From the NCBI GenBank assembly GCA_016785225.1, contig JAFBJZ010000901.1, forward strand, positions 1,612,001-1,676,000: 64,000 bases of DNA, given 5' to 3'. Numbering within the stretch: position 1 is the first letter of the stretch; each line of letters opens with the position of its first letter. A model generated the notes under the pieces. The model saw nothing but the letters and a program-made list of their open reading frames with translations. It ran no database searches and was not told the origin of the DNA. This stretch comes from Psettodes erumei (Eukaryota; Chordata; Actinopteri; Pleuronectiformes; Psettodidae). Shown in pieces: positions 40,601-55,000 of the stretch. A program made the translations under genes and the position numbers.

Positions 40601-43600
40601 ATGACAGCAGCTGGCCACCTTTTATTATCCTCATTACTGCAGCAATTCCCCACGACCCCGACAGCAACAAATGAAATGACACTACCACAACAGACGTACA
40701 CACACCTGAAGCAAAACAAACTCCCAAATTAAAGAATGAATATAGAAATGGGGGAAGGTGATGTCTCTGGATGTTTGTGTGACGTTCATGGGGGGTAGTT
40801 GAGAGTAAGAGAGGGTGGGCTCTGAGAAAGGAGAAAAGATCGAGTAATAAACGAGCCCAGGATAAAATTAAACTTCTCTGCCTTGCTTTGTTGTGTATAT
40901 GTAATCTTTTCAAGCTGCAGGCAGCTCATTAAATTGCTCTTCCAGTGTCTATGAGAAAGTGGCAAAGACCTGAGCATCTCTCTGGGAGTTAGAGGGAGGC
41001 ATGTTTTTGGGTGAGAGGCCAAGGAGAACAATGGCCGGGGAGGGATTTAATGATTGTTTTAAACGCTTTACAAACAGACTAAAAATTGACTTCCAGGAGG
41101 TCAGTGATGCGGGTTCGAGTCATGTGCATCAAAGTAGCTGGGGTCTGCTCGCATCTATCACATAGGGATTGATGCAAGGTGTTTTAGATGACACCAACCG
41201 TGATCCGGTGTGTTGGATAAAACTGTGGCTGGCGCAGAAGGATTCTGTCAAAAAAACCTTGTCCCACTCACACCACCACAAGATCTGGTAAAGAAATCAA
41301 TGGGAGACCGATCTAGACTCAGAGTCTCAGGATGATAATACACCTCTCATGCCTTGTCATTCAGAGATGTTTCTGTTTTGTATGTATGTTGTTGGTGATG
41401 AATGACCTCTTTATGATCTTCGAGCTTACTGATTGTGGCGTGGAGCGTGGAAGCTCTCGGCTAAATAGCTGGCTATCACAACCATGGGGGGCAATCACGC
41501 TTAATCCCAAGGACAAGCTGCGACCTGACCTTCACAGAGGGGGATGATTGCTGCCCATCCAGCCAAGCATCCACTCAATTATCATCTTTAATAAGGAATC
41601 ATTCTTTTTCATCAGCCCTCGAGATTTTGTGTATGGAGCATAGCTAAAGATTTCAACAAGTAGCAGGGGAAAAAAAAGTCTTGGGTTTTTGCAAACAGCA
41701 CAAAGAGACTCTACACACTTCCCACAAGCCTCAGCCTCCTCCTCCTCCTTCTCCTCCTCTTCCTTTCCACTGTTTGTTAAAGCTTTTCCCAGTCACTCCA
41801 TCATACAGTCAGAAGACATAAATCACAAGTGAAAGCAGAGCACAGGAGGGTGGGGCATGATGGCTTGAGGTACTCGAGGAAAGTAGTGTACAGTAGTTAA
41901 ACAACAGAGCTCTGATAGATAAAAACAAAAAGGAAAATGCAAGCCTCTTATGTGTCTTTGTCTATGTTCATTCTTGAATGCCAGGCCTATGATTTCTGTT
42001 CTTATTTTAACAAAAATGGGGAACATGATAAAACCCTACATGTTTAGAGATTTACAAGGTAAGACCTTGCAAAAAAAACTTTTGGTACTCATACAGTATG
42101 CTGATTTGTACAAATGTACAAATGGAATAAAACACGCTACAAGGCCAAAACCCAGAGCCTGAAAGATGCAGTTCATGGATGCAAAGATGCAAAATAAAGT
42201 GAGGGAAAACTCATGAATCAAAGAAGAAAAAAAGGACATGTTGGAGGGTTAGCATTTGGCAGGAATATTTACTGACGCACAATCAAACAGTGGTACTGAA
42301 GGTATTTATACTTACAGTACAGTCCCAGGGCTTGGCAAGCAGAGAGGAGAAAGAGAAAACACAGTGAATGTCGGTGTAAGAGAGGAGCGTGGGAGGAGTA
42401 CAAAGAGACACAGTGGTTGGAAACATCGTGACAGAGGAGAAAAAGGAGGGAAGACCAGTGGAGTTTCGAGCGCAGCCTTAATCTGCTCATGGGAAAGCGG
42501 AGGGGAGTATGACTCATCACGTCGACACCCGAACATCTGTTTAAAATCACAGCGAGGGACAGATGCAAAAGGAGAGAGGGAGAGTAACGGACTGGAGAGA
42601 CGGCAGTGGAAGACAAAAGAAACAATGAAATCGAGAGGACAAACCAAAGAACACGCTGGGGATCTGAGAGCATAACTCAGAGCCACACATGTTAGCAGAC
42701 AGAATAACGGGTTGCTCGACATGAGACAGCACAAACAGCAGCTTGTTCAGATGAAACATCTCTTTTCCAAGGAGGTCCTGACGAAAGGAGTCACAACATA
42801 TAAGAGATATAATCAAAAATCACAATTAAACAGCTGATTACTAAATCTAAAGCAATCCAAGAAGTTTACCCTAAAAAAGTCAATCTAAATGACACCTCAA
42901 AATCACCCAAGAGCTGTCAGAAACTGCAAGAAAAAAAGAAGTGAGACCAGTCCCAGCTCAGGCTGACAAGAGTTTACAATATCAAAAACATCGGCAGCCA
43001 TGTTGCTCATACACCCCAGGTGATACTGATGCGTTTGAGCTTCCTTTGCTCTGCTAATGTAACTACAGGTGGGACTTTGCATGTATTACCAGCCCTGCAG
43101 ATCACCTTGGAGAAGGGGGGGTTTGTCTGAGGCTGTTCTATCCTCTGCTATTAAACTTAATGGAGGCCAGAATACTAAAGGAAATTTGATATAATGGTGG
43201 ATGATTAATGAGGCCGAGTTGCTGTGTGTGTACGTGTTTGTTCTCTAATACAACAAAGCCACATGTGATGTATCGGCCTGCAAACTGGGGAGGTGCGCGT
43301 ATGTGTGTGCGTCTCTTAATGCGTGTGTAGCTCAATGACAAATGGGCGGTGGAATAAATCAAGACCATATTCACTCTCTCACTCTCTTTCACCTTTCCAC
43401 TTTCTCTTTCTTGCCCTCCCCTCACTCAATCTTTCATTCCCATTAACTCTCTCTCTCTCACACACCAACATGCACACAAACCCACCGCGCTGCAGCATGT
43501 TAGTTTAAATAATTATGGGTTCAGAGACCTCTCTGACAGCAAAGGAATAAATAAGCCGTACAGTGCAGGAGGTTAATTCCTGTCAGACGGACACAAACAG

Positions 43601-44881
43601 TTCTGTGGCACTTCAAGAAGAAAGACCGCGGTGTGTGTGTGTGCGAGTGCATTTGTATAGTGCGTACACTAATGCTGGAAAACACCCGTTTTGCTTGCGT
43701 TTGAATGAGTGATTGTGTGTTCCTTTGTCAGCACAAGTGAGCATAAATCATTATGAGGAGAGCCTCCATTTCAAGAAGAGAGAAAGATGAACGAGGAGGG
43801 ATGGAGAGTTAGTGTTTGAGACAAGTGAGCGGGTACTACGCGGCGCCTCTCATACGGCTGCGTTTCTGTCCATTAAGGGTGGCGGGTTTTGTGTAGCATA
43901 GGGTAAAAGAGCTCGGTGAACACTCCAGCAATTTCTTTATCATTAGCAATAGGAATAATGGCCCAAATTACAACAAGGAATTGTAATAAATACAAATTAC
44001 CTTTTTAAAGTTGACCATTAAATTCAGCACCTCCTTGGGGCCAATCAGTGTGAAAGACGTATGAGTCACTCTCTCTAGGTTCAGTGACATTCTTGTTAAC
44101 AAAGTTTAAAAGCTCAACAAGCAGACAAAGATGACCAAGAGAAGAAAAAGAGGCAGGATGATCCCATCTCACTGAGTCAACACTGTTTTCCTACCTGCGG
44201 GGTTGGAGAAGTCGAGGACGCTAGTGGCCGGTTGCAGCAGGTCGGGGCTGCTGGACGACAGGTTGCCGGGGATGGGCATGATGGCCACGCTGTGACGACA
44301 CTGCTTGGTACCCACAATGCTGTCGTCCTGAGACTGACCCATGCCCCCGTCACTGGAGAGGGGAGCAGGGAAGGCACAGGGAGATGAGGGAACGAGGAGG
44401 AGGAGGACGACGACGACGATGGAGTGGGGAAAGGAAAAGGATTTGTGAAATTATGAGAGAGAGAGAGAGAGATGAACAGGCAAATTAGATTTTCTCCATC
44501 AAAGATAAAATTAAAGTTATAAAGTGAACTTCGAAGGTTTTATTTTTGCAGCAGTAGACATTTTTCAAAAAAATAAAACAGAATTTAACCCCATGTTTTA
44601 TGAGTTTTAAGCACAGATATTAGAACAAGCGCATTTCCCTTCATCTTGTGAATGTATTAATATCAAAATTCATAAGACCATGGAAAGAATAATATGGTGA
44701 GATTTGATCGAAATGTCTACTCTTGCAGAATAGAAACACAATACATCACCATCACTGTATTTGTTCTTTAATATGCAGCAGTGACACAGCTGAAATTCAT
44801 CCATGAGGCAGTTTCACGAATGCACGGGAACAGATAAGGAGCATTCACAGATCGAGGCACAAAAGTCACACAAAAAAACCT

Positions 44882-44912
<31 letters not shown>

Positions 44913-47900
44913 ACACGAAACACTGAGGCTGGTATACAAAAGCTCACGGGCACAAACACTGCAAAAACAGGAGCACGTATGAAAAGACACAAGAAGTCAT
45001 GAGGAGTCATTCAGGTGTTCTCCTGTGACCTTGCAGGTGTTTTTATCTGTACTTTGTGTCTCTTCTCCTGGATTAGCATTTAGTTCCCTTATTCTTGTGT
45101 GTGTCCAGCTGTTGGCCACATAATAAGGCCAAACTGGACTTGAGAGACTTTCTACCTGGCTCCTCAGCACCTCTCAGGGAAATGCAAACACCAACCTTTA
45201 CATTAATGGCCTCATTAAAATGCCAGGATCTGCATGTGCATGTGGTGGAAATGGCAACCCATTTGAGACAAACCCACACAGTGATTCTGAATAACCCTGC
45301 CTAAAAAAAGATAGATGTGGGTTGGACAGCTCCTTCTCACACAGCTATGAGAGGTTCTGCACCTACAATATGTTCATCAATTTAAAGTTGGTTCATTCAA
45401 AGCAGTTCAGACAAAAGGACAACCAAAGCAATAAAAAACAAAGATATGATCTGATGTGTGAATACACACAGTTAAATATGCATGCATGAATTGTAGTTGG
45501 AGTCTGCACTGGAGTGTTTGCGAGTTTGTCTCCCGTTGCCTGTCTACTAATTACAGCTCCGCTCTAGGTGTGTTGAAGACGGTGCAGTAATGCAGGGCTT
45601 CCGCTAACACGGCTGCGTGCTGCTGTGGCAAAAACAATTCGACCCTATCGACCAGCACTGTGCTGGCGAGATGGAAGAAAGAGAGGAGAGGGAAAAAAGT
45701 TGTAAAAGATAGAGGGGCAGTAAAAAACATAGAAAGATGAAGAATAGAAAGAAAGAGAGAAAGATAGATATGAAGAATTCAAAAGAGGATGACATTGAGG
45801 CTAATGCAGACAGCATGGGGATATCTGTTCTCAGTAGCTCAGTATCACAGTGCTTGAATTTGCACTGATACCCGATCATAGTGCAAATGGCTTCAGTATA
45901 AGAAGGGTGTGATAAAGGTTTTATGAGTTTACTGAAAATAATGCCATTAAATATGGCAAGGACGAGATGTCTAGAGTTGGAAGAAAAGCAAAGCCCTGGA
46001 AAGCTCTGGAAATTGTGTGTGCTACTGCTGTGTTGCACACATCTGCAGATGGAAACTGATTCAAATGGTTGGAGGGTGGGGAGTTTACACAAGAGGTCTT
46101 ACCCAAACAGGCCCCTGAAGCAGCAAGGGACAAAGGGGGAGAGAGACAACATTGAAAAGAAAAGGAAAACGAAACAGAAAAAGACAGAAGCAGAGCTCTG
46201 CCGGAGCGATTCAGCAATCAGCGCAGTGACACTGGCTGTGTTTGAAAGACACGCACTGCGCTCAAAACAACACAAACACACATGTAAGCTTGATAGAATA
46301 TACAAACAGCCAAAGTTTGAACACACTGATAGGTTTGCTGAAATAAATAAGCAGAAAAAAAATGTCAGGAGCAATTTCACAAAGCTAGCAGAGATTTATA
46401 CAGAACACATGACAGGAAACTGTGAGGACCAGCTTATTCACCCAAAACTGTAGGCAAGAAGCAGGAAGCATGTAAGGCTAGAAAAAGTTAATAACTGTCC
46501 TGCAGACATGTGACAGACTTCTCTGAGGACTTTTATCAAGTAGCAAAGTCGTGTAGGTGTCAGCGTATGTTGTCACCTATTCAGTGAAGCCAATGCAAAT
46601 TGTGGAGGAACAACCAGACAGAGCTTAACCTTATGTGTTGCTACTAGCGTTGACATTATGTGGAGCTCCAGGTTACAGGTCACTGAGTTGTTGAACAACT
46701 CAACCAATTAAGTAGCAGTGGACCATTAAAATTCTTCTTGCAGGTGGAGCAGCAGTGCAGCGAGCATGGAGCATGTGCGGTACGATGAATGTTGACCTGC
46801 GGCAACACTCAATAACACAATGGTTATTGTGATGTATTAAGGTTTAGTCCAGATGACCGTACTAGAAAAGTGGGGAGGATGAAAATGGCATCATGTGACA
46901 TGGGGTTACTGTTTTATTATCATCTCACTAAATCAGCCCAGACAAACTGACTACAGGGTAAGAACCTTGTCTATTGCTTTCCAATCCGCGGAATGTAAAT
47001 CACCTGGGCTAGTCAATATGGGATGTGTGTAAAAGTGGACGCACAGGCCCGGACATCTTAATTTGGCAGAAAAAGGACTTCTTTATTGCCGGTGTGTCCT
47101 TGTCATATAACATCTGAAGTGGCTGAAGTGGAGCACAATGTTAACTGAGACCAGAAAGGAGCAGCAGCAGATACAGCGGCATTGTGTAGGTATGTAAGCT
47201 GGGCAAAGGCATCTGACTGGGACTTGAATCTCAAAATTAATTTAACTTGCCAGATGATATCAGACTTAAAAAGTGAGCAAAAGCTTTGGAAAAAAAAATC
47301 TTTGAGAAAATGACAGCAACTGTGGTCACAGGTTGCATCTTTGTGAGTGCTGATGTGCTCTTAAAATGACAGTGAGTCGTGTGTGTGTATACTTAAAAAT
47401 GCGTGTGATCTGAAATCACGCTGTCCTCAGAACAGTCTGTACCTTCTGGATACGAATATACAAACATCCAGTGGACAACTGTACAACACTGCCTCCCCTC
47501 ACATTTTCATCCTACAACAGCTGCTGATGAATCCCAATTGACCCAAATCGCCTGTCTCATCTCCAGTCTCTTTAATCAGCCATCACTTCCTTTGAATCAA
47601 AGGGTGCTTTCGATGGTGCCAGACAGCAACATAAAAAGCAATGAAAGCCCCTGTTTGGTCGATAAATAACGCAGTGGAGAGCTTTTGGAAGCCGTGCACT
47701 GAGTTGGATCAATGACCGTGTGATAACGTGTTGCGTTATGAGACAAAGCACAATCAGTATTTCATGCAGACTCTGCGGCTTTGTTGACTGTGGTGCTGGA
47801 AACCGCGGAGACTGCAAGCGAGAAAAGCGAGGGGACGGGGATATGCATGACAGTGCAAAGTGTGTGTGTGTCTGTGTGTGTGTGTATGTGTGCGCGCATG

Positions 47901-50900
47901 TGAGTTAGCTCTGTAATTGACGGGGCAAGAGCGGCATCCACTCTCTCCAGCACTGAGGCAGAGTGGTGTTTAATGAGGCCTGGAGAGGCATGAAATGATG
48001 AAATGAAATCAAGTCTGTATTAGCACATTACGGGTGGAATATTGAATGTGAGCCTCCATCTGCACAATTGCTTTCAATTGCTCCAGATGCTGCAAGTACA
48101 ATGGCCAGTTACAGATGACAACAATGGTTATGTGATGGTGGTAATGATCGTAGTGACGGCACCACCTTTCTCATTTTTGGCTGGATCCTACCGTCATTAC
48201 AACAGCAAATGAAAGAAGTAAAAGAGTGCTGCTACAAGTAAGAAAGTATAAAAGTAAATGCCACATTTTCAGAGAAACGCTCCTGCAACCACAGGGATCG
48301 CCTTGCATATTGTTATTTATTATCGTGTACTATCACTTTCCAAAAAATGTAGGTAAGCACTATAGTTAAAGTTGGACAAAACTGCTCCGTTTCCTGCTCA
48401 CGCAAGCCACAAGTAGAGGCTGAAATGTGCTTCTCTGTCACTTCGAGAGGTGCAATGAGCAGTTTGGTTCAGCAGGAAAGCCAGGAGCTTATTTTTCTGC
48501 ATACGCCTCGAATATTTCCTGCATGCAGGTGGTCACAGCTTGCTACAATAAGACTGATCCAGTCAGAAAGGATTGTGGCCCAGCCAACATGCTTTAAAAC
48601 AGTACTTCAGGCATGAAGTGGACTCAAACTTGTTTAAAGCCCTCCTGTGAATTGCCCTCAAACTTCTGTGGTGTATTGGCATGTAGTTTAAGCTGTGACT
48701 GGGATCATTTCCCCACATGCTACATCTGATCAGTAAAACAGACTTAATGATGCACTGCTTCACTTCACCATTTAACGTCCATCTGTCTCATACGTTTGTA
48801 TGGACACAATTTAAACAACACATTTAAATTGGGATATTACTTTAATCCTCTTTCTCTTGGGAGGCAGGAGTGTTTACTTAAATCCTCTTACCTGAACGGT
48901 TTGGGTGGCAGTATGCTGAAGCGTGTCTTCTCCAGCATCTTTCTGATCTTGTTGCGTCCTCCTGACACAGTGTTGGCCTTCATTTTCCTGGTGCTCTTGT
49001 GGTCTGTGGGGAACTCCATGTCTCCAGGAAGGTCAGGGATGGAGAAGCGATTGCCTTTTTTCTCCTGGATCTTGGGGATGTGCGGGCCACCGTTCTTCTT
49101 CTCGTGCACGATCCTGCTGAGGAGCTCTTTGAAGACTGGATGGACAGAGGTACAGAGAGAGAGGAGGAGGAGCAGAGTTGGCCATCATTTCTAACTACCC
49201 TCGATATGAACCAAAGTGCATTGTGCAGCTCTGTGTGCATTAGTGTGTGAGCACAAATACTTCACTCACCAAATATGTTGGTTTTGACTGTGAGGGAGAG
49301 GTGAGTGTTGTTTCTCAGGATGTCGACAGCTTTGGAGAAGGAGATGTTCTCAAAGTTCTGACCATTGATCTCCATGATCTGAAACAAGGAAGATGTTATG
49401 ACACAATTGTAGAAGGGCTGAATCAAAACTGACCTGAACTTTATGGAAACAATAAAAAATATAAAATATACATAATTTGCATTCTGGAAGTTTCAACACT
49501 CAGCAAATCTCTAAGCAGTAAGTAAGTGCAAAGGGTGAACATCTACTCGTCTCTAAATAACACAAAAAGGGAACTTTGTGTGCAGTGTACAGTGCAGTGT
49601 GGCAGTTTAGATGAATCTGTAGTTTGCACTGATTAACATACAGTCAGTCAGAAAATTCGCTGAAGAAGGCAATACAGATTTTTTTAAAATCAGAAATGGA
49701 AAGGCCAGTGACCTGCATTGAATAATTTAGAGCAGGAGCATGGATAAGGTTGTATAATGCAGCGATTAGAGAGCCAAGAACAACGATATATTTAAACTGT
49801 TTGTCCCTCAGCAACATCAAAAGTTAAGACTGTTGAATTTTTGTCTCTTCAGATCCGATATGTTACAACTCGAGACATATGTGTAAGTTCAAATGCATTA
49901 CACATGCATTACATCTTCTCACCTGATCTCCACGTTTGAGCCCGGCCTCTGCAGCCTTGCTCCCTCCCTCCACCGACTCCACGAAAATGCCAAAGCCTCT
50001 CTCGCTGCCGCCCTGCACGCTGAAGTAGAGCGGTGACTCCCGGGACGCCTTCTGCAGAGTGATTTGCCTCCATTTAGCCTTGGCTGCGCACGCTATGTTC
50101 AGCAGCCGCAAGTGGCCCTTCATTTTCTGTCGAGGAAGGAAAATGGGAAAATGAGGAGCTCAAGGAGCCTTGCATTTAAATGAGCTTTTGTCTCTGAGGG
50201 CGTGGAGAGTATCTTAGGACAGAAAAACAACTTGTAAATGCAGCTGTGGTAAAAAGCTTAAAGCTGATTTGCAACCAGTTTTTTCTTTACATTTGAATGC
50301 AGATGATAACAAAATAATTGTTTGATTGCCATTCTGACAAGACATGAAGTGCAGTTGATTTTTTGGAGATTCTTGCTGTCTAAAAGTAGATTTGATAAAG
50401 TAATACAACTTTAACTCAAGCATACTGTTCTCTGACTAAGGTAAAAACTCTTAAAGATAGACTGAACTCACTGTTGCTTCTAGATGTTTCTCAAAGTCCT
50501 CCAGGAAGTGTGTCATAGCCGGGTCACCCTCAAAGTCATTGAAGTGGTTGTTGACCCACAGCAGCACTATTCTTGTCACCTGTTACACAAGGAGAGTTTT
50601 ATTCAGCTGAGGCACAACATTTTTATTTATGCACACACGGTTCTTGTAACCATTTATTTTCACTCCCCAGTTCTGTGCAGACCTTGTATTATTTGAGTAC
50701 AGCCTGCTTTTAAGAGAAATGTGTGCTGGGTAAGAGGTGTTTTTTTTAAACAACTCAGACCCTGAGGAGCAGGTAGGGATTCTGTGTATTGCTCAAGGAC
50801 AATTTAGAAGGTTATAGTCTTGATAACAAGAATACTTGTGCAATCCTTATATGTTATGTTACAATGCTGTTAAATATGCTATGGCTAAATCGGTGAATGC

Positions 50901-51852
50901 ACCATTTAATTTCAGCTGAACCATTACACTGTTACTCTGACAAAATGCAGCCCCACTGGTGGAAATGCTCTATATTTTTTTCAGTCCAATTACAGCGAGC
51001 TACTGTATCTTTATTTTCTGGAAAAAAATAAATAAAAAATTGGTAGCAGTTATCAACAGAGACAGCAGGGAAGCTAAATAATAACCATGTGCAAGGCTGC
51101 AGAAAAAATGTTTAACCACCAGTTGACTGCTTCATTTTTGTCCCACAATAATAAGAAGAAAAATCTAAAGCAAAGAGCTTTTGAAAAGAATCGTGTCTGC
51201 AAATTAACACTGGTGGTAACATTGTTCTAACCTTTTGTAAAAGGTCAGAGCGGATACGATACATCAGCACAGAGCATCAATCAATGCCTGCTTTCTACTC
51301 TTTGGTTTTTCATTCACTCCCTTTTCCTCTCTTCCCACATGTTGTGACGTTCTTCTACACACGATTAGACCCTGTTTAATGGATCTGAAGATTATAAGCC
51401 TGAATGACGACCACATAAAGACTATTGACAGTACAAGACTAATCTTAGGTTAAAGCAGTTATGGACAATGGGAGTGTCAGGCAAGAACAAATTGCCGCTG
51501 GGCTCAAGGACAGCTGAGCTGGCTGAACTCGCATTGATCGGCATGTGAGCGCGACAACACATGAATTTCCATCAACATGCATGAATACAAAATATCAGGA
51601 GTGCTGATAGGCACATTATGACCTTCATTTTAAACGGCATCAATAAGATAGTACAGGATGAATGAGTTTGTACATTATATACATTTTCAACTCAGTATTC
51701 ATCTCGTAAGTTTTTGCACCCTGAAATATTTATACAAAGGAACAACTTAACATTCACATTCTAGCCAACTGACCCACTCAACCTGTGTCCACTCCTACTC
51801 CAACATACACAAACTTTAAAGTACAGACACATACAAATCTGGCTGGTCTGCA

Positions 51853-51889
<37 letters not shown>

Positions 51890-51984
51890 TTGCTTTTTAC
51901 TCTTCACTTGTGCAGACACACAAAAATGTGTATATTCTTTATCAGATACATTCACATATCTGAAACTACCAGTCAGCTGACCCC

Positions 51985-52038
<54 letters not shown>

Positions 52039-55000
52039 CGTGTCCCGGAAGCTGTCCACCTGGAACCACTCCAGCAGCTTCTTGCCGACCTCCATGGGAT
52101 TTGACAGGAAGGTCCTGTAGGTCAGTAGGAAGTCTTCGATGTAGGTGGGGTCCACCACTGATGGCTCCTCCACCAGGTGCATGATCAGACGCTCTGGGGT
52201 TCCCTAGGGTGAAAAATGAAAAACACATACACATAAGGAGACGAGGAGGAAAACATATGGTGCACAGGCATACAGGCACATGTGAGACAGCCGAAGTGAC
52301 ATGAGGGCAAATGTAATCTACACACACACAAGAGCACAACATGCACGGTCATTCACACACAAGCACAGACAGTGAAGCCAGCAGGCACATGAGCACATCC
52401 ACACGCTAATTTGAATAAATTTGAATAAATTATGTCGACATTAATCATAAAAGTGAGGAGGACATAAACTAAAAAATGCTGCTATCGAACTAGTCAAGTC
52501 ACCCATCAATAAAACACAGACTGAAACGCACACACGCACACAAAGAACAGCTCAACAAAGCAAACAAGCTTTACTTGCAGAAATATTGTAAAATCTTGAC
52601 TTTTTTAATTTTTAATTCATTAGTAGCAGATATACAATGTCCAATACAAATGACCTCTAATGTTTTGTTTTCAGCTAGTTTGTTAATGTCACCACAGCAG
52701 AGGTCTCTGGGGGAAATGATTCACTTGAGGGGGAACAGAAACTAGAAAAGCATCCACTTTTATCGGACACAAAAAAGAGCAAAGCCTAAAACAGAAGCGG
52801 AAACGCTAACACTTGTGAATTGACTCATCTCGACTGGATGTGTTTTGGAGCCAACAGCCCCTTGCTGGTGTGGCGGCCAAAGGAATCATTCAGGCCCATT
52901 ATCCGATCAATACCTGGCTGCCTCGGGAGGCTTGAGAAAAGGATCAAAAGGCCCTGGAGCACACTGCAACGTAGCGTTACAAGAAAATGCTCTGGCAAAC
53001 AGTAATAGTGCTCACAGTGCCTTGCGATAATAAACTAAAAAATACAGAACAGCTGCATTGATGCCTTTTTTTTGGCAAGATACCGAATGTGACGGGCATG
53101 GTCAATTCATAGTGAGGTGGTGCTTACATCAATCCAAAGCGTTTCAGTGAGTGTAGTGCAAGGTTAATGGGGAAAAAGGAGTGAAAACTTTATTTTCTGA
53201 TTTATGAAGTTAGTTGTATTAGAAAAAGCTTAGTGTAAGATGAAGCACGCTTATTAGCTTACTGGCAAGCAGCTGAACCATAACCTTGGAAATGAAACCT
53301 TCCTCATATCCTTCCCTGCCTCATCTCGTTTAGCTCCAGTTGAAACGTCAGTCGCCCTTCCCTTCCCTTCACCCCTCCACACTTTCTCAAACGCTTCCTT
53401 TAAAATCCACAAACAACACTTGGAAATCACTGACCTTGATGACAATGTGCCCCTTCCTGGTCCCGCTGCGGTCAAGCTCGCGGTGCTCCTTCACCATCAC
53501 AATCTCGCCCTCCTCCTCCACCTTGTGCGTGTTCTTCTCCACATGGTTGAGTATGCGCCAGTAGTCCTCCTGGGCGATGCAGACGAACTGGTCGAGGACA
53601 ACATGGGGACAGCGGGTGAACTTGTAGTAGAGCATGACACTGCTCGGCACCACGGCCGGGTACTCAAACAACAGCATGGAAGAAACATTGGGGCGAGTGG
53701 AGACAGGCATGGGAGGGAGCAATGGGTGGAGGAACGAAAGTCCAGCAGCTGTTTCTCACACTAACTAAACTTAATTAAATATAGAAAGGTTCAATATAGA
53801 TCCTCTATATTAGATCCTCTCATCTAGCCATTTCGCAGCAGCATCCTCAAAGTTTGACACTCAAGTCAAACTACCTTCCCCTTTCTATCACACTGAACAG
53901 AAAGTGCCAAGACATGACTTCTTGCTACCCTACAACGCTGCCACTTGCCACGCCTCCCTCGACTAAATCATCAATTTCTGCATTGGCCTCGCTAAGCTCT
54001 ACCTCTGCTACTTCCTGTGTATCTGAGGACAGGAAATGATGTGTGTGCAGGAGGAACTGGGAAGTGTGGATGCAGACAGTGTTACCACGAGTACATGATA
54101 GGCTTTTTCAGTCACTTCTCAGCTCTATATTAAGATTGGCTTTCTTTGAGAAAACTACATTCAACTTTTCAAATTTTGACCTTTTATAATCACTGACAGC
54201 AAGGCAAAAATTGAAAAATCAGATGCCCAACTTTCTAGTTGTCTTTGCAAACCTAGTCAAAAGAAGGAATGAATCATAAGATTTCACTTTCTGTACTGTG
54301 ATGCACATTTTGCATCGCACGGTTAAGTGGGGAAAGGCTAAAGAGTATAACACAGTGTGAAAGCAAGTTGTTTTAAAAGGGAAATGCCTTTTTCTTTAGC
54401 TACAACAACAGGTTGTCACAGTCTTTTTGTTAACAGATATGTTGTAAATGCACATTAGCTACAGTCGTTTTTTTTTTTTTTTTACCTGACAGTCGTCGCC
54501 CTTGGTGCGAACTTCTCCATTCATGTACTGCTTATCCAGTGAGGGCGAGATCCCAAAACTGTTGCCCATGCACAGAGTCTCCACTCTTCCCTCCGGGTGG
54601 CCGATCTCAACCGCCCCGTTCAGGATAACATACCAGAGGTCCAGCTGCGGCCAGGTGTGTGGAGATGACATCGACAACAATCATCAAAACTGTGTAACCG
54701 TAACAAATGGCAGCCTCACACATGAACATGGTTTGACTGTAGATCAGCGAATGACTGATTAAAAGACCAACAGAGTTTAAGATGTAGCATGTGTTTTGAA
54801 GGATTTGGAAGTTTTTCAACTATCTGAGCAACACACCTGTAAAGCTGCACAAGAATGACTGCTAAAAACACAATATTTTCACTGTGAGCTCACTGTGCAG
54901 TGTGTGAGGTATGCCTGTGGTGGAGAGGAGGTATTGTGTCTCTGGCAGTGGCTTTTGAAAAGGAGCTGCTGGCAGGCATAACATAACAAGCCATTCATCC

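Larger units (their letters stand above)
50580..52038 (-). other. rapgef6 intron
   Basis: Carries two CA repeats near its 5' end. The remainder is AT-rich with no recognisable exon. Confidence 0.6.

Noticed and set aside
42256..42734. Overlapping open frames on both strands (139, 134 and 140 codons)
   Set aside because: The stretch is purine-rich, which lacks stops by composition, and it lies inside a rapgef6 intron with no homology.
45604..46453. Two long open frames (162 codons minus, 176 codons plus)
   Set aside because: Low-complexity, no recognisable domain, no splice context, inside the intron 44,353-48,891.
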